Shown one piece after another: positions 54,750-63,480 of a stretch of DNA of 64,000 nt. The first letter of the stretch is position 1, and every line of letters starts with the position of its first letter. The position numbers and the translations under genes were made by a program. The stretch covers positions 1 to 64,000 of the forward strand of contig JAJFJN010000038.1 in the NCBI GenBank assembly GCA_021773975.1, written 5' to 3'. Under the pieces are notes generated by a model. That model was given only the letters and a program-made list of their open reading frames with translations. It was not told where the DNA came from and did no database searches. This DNA is from Gammaproteobacteria bacterium (GTDB taxonomy: Bacteria; Pseudomonadota; Gammaproteobacteria; Chromatiales; Chromatiaceae).

Positions 54750-55265
54750 TCAGGCTGCCTGGGCTAAACGCCCACGGTTTTCAATGATTCGAAGTACCCT
54801 TGCATATGGGCTTTCGACTTTTTCTAGATTTTCAGCAATCACAGTAATGACCTTACTGGCATCCCCTAAAAAGACACGTGCCTGCATATCGTCCAGAGTA
54901 GATACATACTCAAGAATCAATGGCAGAAAATCTGGAATCTCTTTAGCATCAACGGCCAAACCATTGGCCTTATAATGCTCATTAAGGTCAATGAGTGCTG
55001 GACCACGTCCGCGGTCGTCGCCAAACAGGTGATGAGTCAGATGCAGATCATGCTCAGGCGTCATATCAAATGTCACCACATAATTCTGCTGCACACCCGT
55101 CACATCATGCACTTGCATCCATGCAATGAGATCCATCATGCCTTTGCGCTCTTTCTCGGTGATATCTTTATCGGTTTTAATCATTTCGATTATTGCCGGG
55201 AAATTCTCAACGAGTTCTTCCGTTGGATAATCCAACAAACGCGACAATATTGTGTATATACGCAT
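54750..55265 (-). CDS. narJ: Nitrate reductase molybdenum cofactor assembly chaperone
   Basis: This 171-residue TorD-family chaperone inserts molybdenum cofactor and clusters into apo-NarG. ILSRLLDYPTEELVEN at the start, DMTPEHDLHLTHHLFGDDRGRGPALI and LPLILEYVS are typical. It is shorter than the E. coli NarJ (about 236), mostly at the C-terminus. It lies 17 bases after narH. Confidence 0.92.
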   Translation of the reverse strand: MRIYTILSRLLDYPTEELVENFPAIIEMIKTDKDITEKERKGMMDLIAWMQVHDVTGVQQNYVVTFDMTPEHDLHLTHHLFGDDRGRGPALIDLNEHYKANGLAVDAKEIPDFLPLILEYVSTLDDMQARVFLGDASKVITVIAENLEKVESPYARVLRIIENRGRLAQAA

Positions 55266-55282
55266 TTATATACCCTCTATGT

Positions 55283-56845
55283 TTACGCTTTGGATTTAGG
55301 CCGCTTTTGTATGCCCATCGGAGTTACCGTGCGCTTACGTGGAGCCGGGAAGAGCGTGTGATCATCCTGACCAGGCTTCTCACCATGAGAGCTTGTATTG
55401 CCTGCAGAGAAGCCATTCTGACCTTGGAAGCCATAAGGGTCATCGTTACGAATCTCCTCGTGACTGGTAGGTATAACAAAACGATCTTCGTAGTTGGCAA
55501 TACCCAGGTAGCGATACATCTCTTGCGCCTGATCTTCGGTAAGACCCGCAGTTCTCAGCACCTCAAGATTAGGCTCTTTATCCACAGAAATAGAGCGCTG
55601 ATAGCTACGCATAGCCAACAGACGGTTGATTGAACTCAGAATTGGAGCCTCATCACCAGCTGTCAGCAGATTCGCCAAGTAGCGTACAGGGAAGCGTAGC
55701 GCCTCAGATTTAGGAATAATGCCATCTGCCTCAGTAGGTAGCGTGCCCTGGTCAATCTGAGACTGTACAGGTGACAGAGGTGGCACATACCACATCATTG
55801 GCAAGGTGCGGTACTCAGGATGGATTGGGAAGGCGATCTTCCAATCAATGGCCATCTTGTAGACAGGTGAATTCTGAGCCGCATCAATCCAGCTCTGAGG
55901 AACGCCATCTTCCAGTGCCTGCTCGATGATCAATGGATCATTCGGATTCAGGAAGATATCAGTTTGAGCCTGATACAGATCTTTCTCATTCTTGGTTGAA
56001 GCCACATCACTGATACGATCCGCATCATACAGAACAACGCCAACGTAACGGATACGACCAACACAAGACTCAGCACAAGCTGGAGGCATACCAGATTCCA
56101 GGCGTGGAAAACAGAGGATACATTTCTCTGATTTACCTGACTCCCAGTTGTAGTAAACCTTCTTGTATGGGCAAGCGGTGACACACATGCGCCAGCCACG
56201 ACAGCGATCCTGATCGATCAGAACAACACCGTCTTCTTCACGCTTATAGATAGCACCTGATGGGCAGGAAGCGACACAAGCTGGATTCAGACAGTGGTTA
56301 CACAGCCGAGGCAGATACATGTGAAAGGTTTTTTCAAACTCTTTATAGATCTGCTTCTGCATGCCGTCAAAGTTCTGATCCACTGAACGGTGCTCGAATT
56401 CACCGGCCAGATCATCTTCCCAGTTTGGTCCCCAATGGATCTTCTCCATGTGTTTACCAGTAATCTGAGAGACTGGGCGTGCAGTTGGAGCAGCTTCTGA
56501 CAGCGGCTTGTTCTGCAGCTTGGCATAGTCGTAATCAAACGGCTCGTAGTAGTCATCAATCTGCGGCATATCTGGGTTGGCAAAGATGTTGAGCAGCTTG
56601 CTCAAGCGATTACCCGCCTTCAGCTCCAATTTGCCATCAGAGAGCGTCCAACCACCCTTCCATTTATCCTGATTTTCCCACTCTTTTGGAAAACCGATGC
56701 CTGGCTTACTTTCAACATTGTTAAACCAAGCGTACTCAACACCCTTTCTGTTGGTCCAGATGTTTTTACAGGTCACTGAACAGGTGTGACAACCGATGCA
56801 CTTGTCCAGGTTTAGGACCATTGCAATTTGTGCACGTATCTTCAT
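55283..56845 (-). CDS. narH: Nitrate reductase beta subunit
   Basis: This 520-residue iron-sulfur subunit relays electrons from NarI to NarG. Cys motifs: CIGCHTCSVTCKN near residue 16, CNHCLNPACVASCP, CRGWRMCVTACP (with Trp in the [3Fe-4S] position) and CILCFPRLESGMPPACAESC. GAGGAAC precedes the ATG. A strong hairpin separates it from narG. Confidence 0.96.
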   Translation of the reverse strand: MKIRAQIAMVLNLDKCIGCHTCSVTCKNIWTNRKGVEYAWFNNVESKPGIGFPKEWENQDKWKGGWTLSDGKLELKAGNRLSKLLNIFANPDMPQIDDYYEPFDYDYAKLQNKPLSEAAPTARPVSQITGKHMEKIHWGPNWEDDLAGEFEHRSVDQNFDGMQKQIYKEFEKTFHMYLPRLCNHCLNPACVASCPSGAIYKREEDGVVLIDQDRCRGWRMCVTACPYKKVYYNWESGKSEKCILCFPRLESGMPPACAESCVGRIRYVGVVLYDADRISDVASTKNEKDLYQAQTDIFLNPNDPLIIEQALEDGVPQSWIDAAQNSPVYKMAIDWKIAFPIHPEYRTLPMMWYVPPLSPVQSQIDQGTLPTEADGIIPKSEALRFPVRYLANLLTAGDEAPILSSINRLLAMRSYQRSISVDKEPNLEVLRTAGLTEDQAQEMYRYLGIANYEDRFVIPTSHEEIRNDDPYGFQGQNGFSAGNTSSHGEKPGQDDHTLFPAPRKRTVTPMGIQKRPKSKA

Positions 56846-56875
56846 TTTATGTTCCTCGAAGTTCTTTCACCACCG

Positions 56876-56913
56876 GTGCTGGTTGCGAAATGTGTGTGCT
56901 TCGCAACCAGCAC
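56876..56913 (-). other. Stable intercistronic hairpin between narG and narH
   Basis: A perfect 14-bp stem (56876-56889 with 56900-56913) encloses a ten-base loop, and no T-tract follows on the coding strand. It probably protects or processes the mRNA, adjusting NarG to NarH levels, rather than terminating. Confidence 0.7.
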
Positions 56914-56934
56914 GTTGATATTTAATCGATAACC

Positions 56935-59900
56935 TTAGTTATTGATCCCCGGAGGATTAAGTTGGGCTTCACGCTCAGGTGTTAGCGGACGCTCTAACCA
57001 ATCGACATCTGCATCTTCGATCTTATGCACGATGACATTCTCGTCACGCTGACAGCCCACCGTACCGTAGTAGTTGAAGGCATATGAGAGCTGCGCATAG
57101 CCACCAATCATATTGGTCGGTTTGATGATGACCTTGGTCACACTGTTAAGAATACCGCCACGCTTACCGGTGGTGTTTGAACCCGGTACGTTTACGTTCT
57201 TCTCTTGAGCGTGATACATCATTGCCATACCGCGCGGTACACGCTGACTGACAACAACACGCGCAACGGTTGCGCCGTTGGCATTTACCGCCTCTACCCA
57301 GTCGTTATCTTTAAGACCGATAGATTTGGCATCGTCCTCAGCTACCCAGAAGTAAGGGCCACCACGGAACAGGGTCAACATACGCAGGTTATCCTGATAG
57401 GTGGAGTGAATGCCCCACTTGGAGTGCGGTGTGATCCAGTTCAGGGTCAGTGTCTTCTTACCTTGCAGCTTGCCAGCAAGCTCTTTTGGCAGATTCTTAT
57501 GTGCGCCCAGATCCTGAGGCGGACGGAAACAACAGAGACCTTCACCAAAGTCCAGCATCCACTCATGATCGAGATAGAAATGTGCACGACCCGTCAGTGT
57601 ACGGAATGGGATGTGCTCATGGATATTGGTATAGCCCGCGTTGTAGCTGACCTCCTCAGACTCAATGCCAGACCAAGTAGGTGCGGTAATGATCTTACGA
57701 GGCTGTGCAACGATATCGTCGTAGGTGATCTTATCTTCATGGCGACCTTCATAAAGGTGGCTATGATCGATACCTGTCTTCACAGAAAGCGCAGTCCATG
57801 ACTTGTGAGCAACTTCACCACAGGTCTCTGGTGCCATACGCAGAACGGTGTCACATACGGCAATGTCTTTCTCAAGCGAAGCCATCCCTTTAGAGACGCC
57901 CTCTTCCTTGATAACACCATTCAACACCTTAAGCTGTTCAATCTCAAGATCGGTATTCCAATCGATGCCCTTGATATTGTTGCCCAACTTATTCATCAGA
58001 GGGCCAAGTGCGGAGTACTTCTTGAAGGTGTTTGGATAATCACGCTCAACCACTTTAAACAGTGGCAGGGTTTTACCTGGAATTGGCTCACACTCGCCGC
58101 GTTTCCAATCTTTGACTTCACCCAGAGGTTGTGCCAGAGCTTGTGGTGAGTCGTGCTGCATAGGCAGCGCGACAACATCTTTGCGGGTACCAAGATGCGT
58201 CTCTGACAATTCAGAGAATTTCTTGGCGATAGTACGGAAGATCTGCCAATCTGATCTGGCTTCCCAGGCAGGATCAACGGCTTTGCCCAGCGGATGCACA
58301 AAAGGATGCATATCGGTGGTGTTAAGATCAGCCTTCTCATACCAGGTTGCTGTTGGCAAAATAATGTCTGAATAGGCACCCGTAGAGTTAAGACGGAAGT
58401 TGATATCAACCATCAGATCCAGCTTTCCAACTGGAGCCTCTTCACGCCACTTGATCTCTTTTGAGCGCTTGCCGTCAGTACCTTCCTGCATAACACCATT
58501 CTGAGCACCAACCAGGTGCTTCAGGAAGTACTCATGCCCTTTAGCAGAACAGCCCAGCAGGTTGGCACGCCAGACGAAGAGGTTACGTGGAAAATTCTCT
58601 TCCGCATCAATGTCTTCACAAGCAAAGGCCAGATCGCCACTCTTGAGCTGATCAACCATGTAGCTGGAAACACCCGCTTCATCGGTTGCACCCGCCTTTT
58701 CAGCCGCCTCAACAATAGCCAGTGGATTTTTGTTAAAGTGTGGCGCAGAAGGTAACCAACCCAGACGTTGTGAAACGACGTTGTAATCACCTAACTGATA
58801 ACCCTTGTATTTAGCCTTAGCCGTAGCACCCATGACGTCGTCAGCTTCAACCTTCTCATAACGCCACTGATCGGTATGGAAATACCAGTAGGTGGTGCTG
58901 TTCATGTGGCGTGGTGGACGATGCCAATCAAGCGCAAAAGCTACAGGAGCCCAACCAGCTTGTGGACGCAGCTTCTCTTGTCCAACATAGTGAGCCCAAC
59001 CACCACCTGACTGACCTACGCAACCACAGAGGTGCAGCAGATTCATGATGCTACGGTAGCCCAAATCATTGTGGTACCAGTGGTTGATAGCCGCACCCAT
59101 GATGACCATGGATTTACCCCGGGTCTTAGAGGCATTATCAGCAAATTCACGACCGGTACGTTCAAGCAGATCAGCTCTAACACCGCAGACCTTTTCACCC
59201 CAAGCTGGAGTGTAGGCAATTGAGGCATCGTCATATCCCGTAGCAAGATTGTCACCTAAACCACGGTCAATGCCGTACTGTGCAATCGTCATATCGTAGA
59301 CAGAGGTCACTAAAACCTCTTCTCCAGCGATAGTCAGCTTGCGCACAGGAACATTACGCTGGATGGTGTCAGCTTCGCCTGGGGCAAAGTGCGGGAAGGT
59401 AATCGTTACAACATCATCGCTAGCTCCAATGTTTGTCAGCTCAGCTTCGATATCAGACTGGTCAGAAGAGTTCTTAGGCAACAGGTTCCATTTGCCATCT
59501 TCGCCCCAGCGGAAACCTACTGACCCGTTAGGACAGACAAAAGCGCTGGTTTTAGAGTCATAGACAACCGTTTTCCATTCTGGATTATTGGTCTCGCCCA
59601 TGCTGTTGTCAAAATCTGACGCACGAAGGAATCGATCTGAAACGTAGCGATCGCCATCTTTGCGCAACATAACCTGCATCGGCAGATCGGTATATTTGCG
59701 CGCATATTCCAAAAAGTATGGATCTTGCTTTTGAACATGGAACTCATTTAGAGCAACATGTGTCATGCACATGAAGGCGGCCGAGTCATGTCCTTGTTTA
59801 ACCGGCATCCACAGATCAGCAAATTTTACGAACTCTGCATAATCAGGCGCCATGGATACGATCTTAGTACCGTTATAGCGTGATTCAATTGCAAAGTGTG

Positions 59901-60693
59901 CATCAGGTGTACGTGTCATCGGCAGGTTAGCACCGCAGATGATGATGTACTTAGAGTTATACCAATCGGCTGCTTCAGGTACGTCCGTCTGCTCACCCCA
60001 AACCTGTGGTGATGCAGCGGGTAGATCGCAATACCAATCGTAGAATGAACCACAGGCGCCACCGATCAAGGAGAGATAGCGAGAGCCAGCGGCATAGCTG
60101 ATCATTGACATCGCAGGAATCGGTGAGAAACCATAGATACGATCAGGACCCCATTTTTTAATGGTATAGACGTTTGCAGCTGCAATAATTTCAGTTACTT
60201 CATTCCAGTCACTACGTACAAAACCACCCAAACCACGCACAGCAGTATATTTCTTACGCTTAGCTGGATCAGCCTGGATAGCCGCCCACGCTTCAACTGG
60301 ATCCTGTCCAGCAGCACGCTCTGCACGATAAAGCTCCATCAAACGACCACGTAATAATGGATATTTAATACGGTGCGGGCTATAGAGATACCATGAGAAG
60401 CTAGCACCACGTTGGCAGCCACGCGGCTCATGGTTAGGCAAATCATCACGGGTACGTGGATAATCGGTTTGCTGCATTTCGTATGCAACCAAACCATTCT
60501 TGACAAAAATTTTCCATGAACAACCACCCGTGCAATTTACACCGTGAGTTGAACGGACAACTTTATCGTGACGCCAACGATTGCGATAGGTGTCTTCCCA
60601 GGCCCTATCATCGGTGGTCACTATTCCGTGTCCTTTAGAAAAAGTCTCGGGCGTCTTCGAAAAGAATCGTAGACGGTCAATGAAGTGACTCAT
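56935..60693 (-). CDS. narG: Nitrate reductase alpha subunit (molybdenum)
   Basis: This 1252-residue catalytic subunit reduces nitrate to nitrite at a Mo-bis-MGD site on the cytoplasmic face. The N-terminal FS0 cluster ligands lie around STHGVNCTGGCSWKIF, with CQRGASFSWYLYSP further on. YNSKYIIICGANLPMTRTPD contains the Mo-coordinating Asp region. It has no twin-arginine leader cleavage, as in NarG. GAGAGG lies ten bases before the ATG. It is preceded by narK with a terminator between. Confidence 0.97.
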   Translation of the reverse strand: MSHFIDRLRFFSKTPETFSKGHGIVTTDDRAWEDTYRNRWRHDKVVRSTHGVNCTGGCSWKIFVKNGLVAYEMQQTDYPRTRDDLPNHEPRGCQRGASFSWYLYSPHRIKYPLLRGRLMELYRAERAAGQDPVEAWAAIQADPAKRKKYTAVRGLGGFVRSDWNEVTEIIAAANVYTIKKWGPDRIYGFSPIPAMSMISYAAGSRYLSLIGGACGSFYDWYCDLPAASPQVWGEQTDVPEAADWYNSKYIIICGANLPMTRTPDAHFAIESRYNGTKIVSMAPDYAEFVKFADLWMPVKQGHDSAAFMCMTHVALNEFHVQKQDPYFLEYARKYTDLPMQVMLRKDGDRYVSDRFLRASDFDNSMGETNNPEWKTVVYDSKTSAFVCPNGSVGFRWGEDGKWNLLPKNSSDQSDIEAELTNIGASDDVVTITFPHFAPGEADTIQRNVPVRKLTIAGEEVLVTSVYDMTIAQYGIDRGLGDNLATGYDDASIAYTPAWGEKVCGVRADLLERTGREFADNASKTRGKSMVIMGAAINHWYHNDLGYRSIMNLLHLCGCVGQSGGGWAHYVGQEKLRPQAGWAPVAFALDWHRPPRHMNSTTYWYFHTDQWRYEKVEADDVMGATAKAKYKGYQLGDYNVVSQRLGWLPSAPHFNKNPLAIVEAAEKAGATDEAGVSSYMVDQLKSGDLAFACEDIDAEENFPRNLFVWRANLLGCSAKGHEYFLKHLVGAQNGVMQEGTDGKRSKEIKWREEAPVGKLDLMVDINFRLNSTGAYSDIILPTATWYEKADLNTTDMHPFVHPLGKAVDPAWEARSDWQIFRTIAKKFSELSETHLGTRKDVVALPMQHDSPQALAQPLGEVKDWKRGECEPIPGKTLPLFKVVERDYPNTFKKYSALGPLMNKLGNNIKGIDWNTDLEIEQLKVLNGVIKEEGVSKGMASLEKDIAVCDTVLRMAPETCGEVAHKSWTALSVKTGIDHSHLYEGRHEDKITYDDIVAQPRKIITAPTWSGIESEEVSYNAGYTNIHEHIPFRTLTGRAHFYLDHEWMLDFGEGLCCFRPPQDLGAHKNLPKELAGKLQGKKTLTLNWITPHSKWGIHSTYQDNLRMLTLFRGGPYFWVAEDDAKSIGLKDNDWVEAVNANGATVARVVVSQRVPRGMAMMYHAQEKNVNVPGSNTTGKRGGILNSVTKVIIKPTNMIGGYAQLSYAFNYYGTVGCQRDENVIVHKIEDADVDWLERPLTPEREAQLNPPGINN

Positions 60694-60771
60694 AATTTGT
60701 AACCTCTCATTTGACTATGCGCTTGAAGAAACATATTTTTTATGTGTGTTTATTAAACTCTAAAGCTGCGA

Positions 60772-60803
60772 AAAGCGGCAACAATCGAAATTGTTGCCGC
60801 TTT
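60772..60803 (-). terminator. Terminator between narK and narG
   Basis: A perfect 14-bp stem (60772-60785 with 60790-60803) with a four-base loop is followed on the minus strand by four T. It probably ends or attenuates the narK transcript 16 bases after its stop. Confidence 0.8.
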
Positions 60804-60818
60804 CTTCAGCAGGTAATG

Positions 60819-62429
60819 CTATGGGTTGTCATATTCCCGTTTAGGTCCTAGGTAGTACCACCAGTTCAGACATAAGCAAACAAAGTAGAAGATAGCAAAG
60901 CCATATAGTGCATTCTCAGGCGTGGTTGCCTTAATCTGCTCACCAAACACCTTCGGAATAATGAAAGCACCATAAGCAGCAACCGCAGAGGTCCAGCCAA
61001 GCACTGGTCCAGCTTGCTCCTTATCGAACACCATTGCAATGGTACGGAAGGTAGAGCCGTTACCAATACCGGTTGCTGCGAACAGAAGCAGGAAGAGCAG
61101 GAAGAAAGGCCAGAAGAACTCTTCTGGTGTTGGTGAGGCATAAGCTGCTTTCATGAAGTAAGCCACACCCAGCGCGCTACCAACCATGGTGATTGAAACC
61201 CAATGGGTTACCTTTGCACCGCCAACTTTATCCGCAATCCAACCCCCGACTGGGCGAATGAAAGCACCGATGAACGGCCCCATCCAGGCATAGGTCAAGG
61301 CGGACGGCCCATTAGGGTTCTTCGTATTATGCGTCATCGCACCACCAGCAGCATCTGCAAGGTGCTGGAAGCCGAAGACTACCTTAATAGATAGTGGGAA
61401 ACCTGCTGCATAACCAATAAAGCTACCGAAGGTCATGACGTAGATGATACTCATGATCCAGGTGTGTTTATGGTGGAAAATCTTGAACTGGCGCGCCAGG
61501 TTCGGTTTGATATCGCCTGGCACCAGCTTCATCATCATAACCACAGCAAAGAGCACACCAATAATCACGGGCCATTTAGCCCAGTTTGGAGCACCGAGAC
61601 CAACCGGAGCAGGCAGAATGATATAGAGGCCAGCAGCAGCACCAATAAAGCCTATGATCAATAGGCCGGTAATTTTACCCATAGCACCAATAGGCGAACC
61701 AATATGCGGTGAAATGTGCTCAGTACGCAGGTTATTCATCCCAAACCAACCAGCGATCGCCAGTGGAATCAGAAAAACCAGCCAGATAAAACCAGCATTG
61801 TGCAGATAGGTTTCGGTACCCGCTGGAATCTTACCAATCAACGTACCAGAGGTGCTCTGGAGTGTCATGGATTCACCACCAAAGAGCCCCATGGTCATTG
61901 CCAATGGCACTAGAATCTGCATGGTGGTTACACCTGCATTACCCAGGCCAGCATTCAAACCAAGCGCCAGACCCTGCTGCTTCTTTGGAAAGAAAAAACT
62001 GATATTGGACATTGAAGAAGCAAAGTTACCGCCACCAAAACCGGAAAGGAAAGCCAGGCATTGGAACACCCAAAGCGGGGTGTTTGCATCTTGCAACGCA
62101 ATACCAGCGCCAGCAGCCGGTATCATCAGCAACGCTGTGGTGAAAAAGATGGTATTACGTCCACCCGCAATTCGAATAAAGAAGCTACTCGGGATACGCA
62201 GTGTGGCGCCGGTAAAACCGGCAATAGCCATCAGTGTAAACAGTTCGGATTTCTGGAATGGAAACCCTAGGTTGAGCATCTGTACAGTAATAATGCCCCA
62301 ATAAAGCCATACAGCAAACCCGCAAAGCAGACTTGGTATAGATATCCAAAGGTTACGATTAGCAACCTTCTTTCCTTCCCGTTCCCAGAATGCTTCATCC
62401 TCCACATTCCATTCTTTTATATCAGACAT
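60819..62429 (-). CDS. narK: Nitrate/nitrite transporter NarK
   Basis: This 536-residue MFS protein of the nitrate/nitrite porter family has about 12 helices. Nitrate signature segments are present: GFGGGNFASSMSNISFFFP near residue 135 and ATGIGNGSTFRTIAMVF near 450. An unusually long loop (about 195-215, 355-375) is inserted relative to E. coli NarK. It moves nitrate in, probably with nitrite out. Its promoter region contains tandem FNR-like sites at 62673-62703. Confidence 0.94.
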   Translation of the reverse strand: MSDIKEWNVEDEAFWEREGKKVANRNLWISIPSLLCGFAVWLYWGIITVQMLNLGFPFQKSELFTLMAIAGFTGATLRIPSSFFIRIAGGRNTIFFTTALLMIPAAGAGIALQDANTPLWVFQCLAFLSGFGGGNFASSMSNISFFFPKKQQGLALGLNAGLGNAGVTTMQILVPLAMTMGLFGGESMTLQSTSGTLIGKIPAGTETYLHNAGFIWLVFLIPLAIAGWFGMNNLRTEHISPHIGSPIGAMGKITGLLIIGFIGAAAGLYIILPAPVGLGAPNWAKWPVIIGVLFAVVMMMKLVPGDIKPNLARQFKIFHHKHTWIMSIIYVMTFGSFIGYAAGFPLSIKVVFGFQHLADAAGGAMTHNTKNPNGPSALTYAWMGPFIGAFIRPVGGWIADKVGGAKVTHWVSITMVGSALGVAYFMKAAYASPTPEEFFWPFFLLFLLLFAATGIGNGSTFRTIAMVFDKEQAGPVLGWTSAVAAYGAFIIPKVFGEQIKATTPENALYGFAIFYFVCLCLNWWYYLGPKREYDNP

Positions 62430-62672
62430 TTATTCAGCCTCGTAAATGTTTAAAGTTCCACTCGGTTTGTAACTCAAAAACACCAATAATATAAATTGAT
62501 GCCCACTTATGTAACAGGGGGCTCACCATATTGATGAATGCAATACCATTCCACCAAACCGGGGATCCAACTGCTTAAAATGGTATCGATCTAAATAAAC
62601 TATTCAGCATGACTCTTGCCTGGTCAGTTGTAACAGCGTAGACAGTTTAAATTCAACCACACTTTACAGCCC

Positions 62673-62703
62673 ATGATCTAGGTCAAAAAATGATCTAGAT
62701 CAT
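62673..62703 (-). promoter_or_regulatory. Tandem FNR-like boxes upstream of narK
   Basis: ATGAT-CTAG-GTCAA (62673-62686) and ATGAT-CTAG-ATCAT (62690-62703) both resemble the FNR dyad TTGAT-N4-ATCAA, with centres 17 bases apart. A TAAAGT -10 candidate (62661-62666, minus strand) lies about 33 bases from the upstream box. Confidence 0.5.
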
Positions 62704-62929
62704 AAAACTTAATTTAAGCAAACAAAATACAGAACAATTTAAATACTTCCGATACCTGTAACTCAGATAATACTGTGAGTAATTAGACTAAGCTCCCCAA
62801 AGGTTATCTGAAGGAACAATTGTCTCAATGTGAAACGAAATCAACATCAGCCCTATTACTTCTGCTCCCTGCTTTTTTGCTAACTCCATCTACATAGGAA
62901 AAGGTATCACCGGGACACAAAATCAAAAA

Positions 62930-62943
62930 ATGATACAGATCAA
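62930..62943. promoter_or_regulatory. Third FNR-like box, distal
   Basis: ATGAT-ACAG-ATCAA differs from the FNR consensus by one base. It is about 500 bases from narK, so its target is uncertain. Confidence 0.35.
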
Positions 62944-63016
62944 TTCCCTCTGCTTTATAGGTTATTTTTTGCATCTTTTTTAAAACCGGCCAGATTCTGT
63001 AAATACTTGATTATTC

Positions 63017-63058
63017 TACTTATATATATACCCGACAACTGTACTTATATATATACCC
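63017..63058. repeat. 17-base AT-rich direct repeat
   Basis: TACTTATATATATACCC occurs at 63017-63033 and again at 63042-63058 (period 25). It may be a regulatory array; chance duplication is possible. Confidence 0.6.
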
Positions 63059-63196
63059 AAGCGTTTTACTGATGTAATTAACTCAGCATTTTACTTGTGT
63101 TTTTTTGCTTTCCAAACCCCCTATTCAGGCAACTCTATTACTGAATAATTTACTTATATTTTTCTTGCACTTGCTAGCTTCACACGCTCAGCCGCC

Positions 63197-63373
63197 ATGG
63201 AAAAACAATTGGCTAACTCCCCTCACCCTCTAGCACTCTTTCAAGGTGATATTGGCTTCCTCTTGCAATTGAATCTAGAAAAATCAGTTGTGCAGGGGGC
63301 AAGTTTTTTTGCCCACATGAATCTATCATTAGCTACAAAAAATCAAGCAACAATGCCAAAAGAGGGCAATTAA
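63197..63373 (+). CDS. Possible 58-residue ORF, doubtful
   Basis: An ATG at 63197 (MEKQLANSPHPLALFQGDIG) opens a 58-codon frame ending at 63373. It has no good ribosome site, no known domain and no TM. Kept only because nothing else explains this stretch. Confidence 0.2.
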   Translation: MEKQLANSPHPLALFQGDIGFLLQLNLEKSVVQGASFFAHMNLSLATKNQATMPKEGN

Positions 63374-63408
63374 AATGGTCTCTTATGTGCGGCGTGCAAA
63401 CACCCTGG

Positions 63409-63462
63409 GTACCAGCCTGTATTGAGCGCGTGGGTACAAAAAACGTACCCACCCTGCTGGTA
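63409..63462 (-). terminator. Nested hairpin after the ABC ATPase gene
   Basis: GTGGGTAC (63430-63437) pairs with GTACCCAC (63445-63452), and outside it TACCAGC (63409-63415) pairs with GCTGGTA (63456-63462). It follows the leftward ATPase stop by about 20 bases, so a termination role is likely, though no T-tract is seen. Confidence 0.5.
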
Positions 63463-63480
63463 TGAGAATTTATATCAGGG

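Larger units (their letters stand above)
62430..63480. other. Long non-coding region upstream of narK
   Basis: About 1 kb of AT-rich sequence separates narK from the nitrate-type ABC ATPase. It contains three FNR-like dyads (62673-62703, 62930-62943), a 17-base direct repeat (63017-63058), a 58-codon ORF of doubtful status (63197-63373) and a nested hairpin (63409-63462). An 8-bp dyad (ATACCATT, 62543-62550 with 62579-62586) is also seen. No RNA gene is recognised. Confidence 0.5.

Noticed and set aside
57205-57801. 198-residue plus-strand frame inside narG
   Set aside because: Antisense to a strongly conserved catalytic subunit, no motif or ribosome site.
63000-63060. CRISPR-like interpretation of the AT-rich repeat
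   Set aside because: Only two units with an 8-base spacer, too short and too AT-rich for a CRISPR array.
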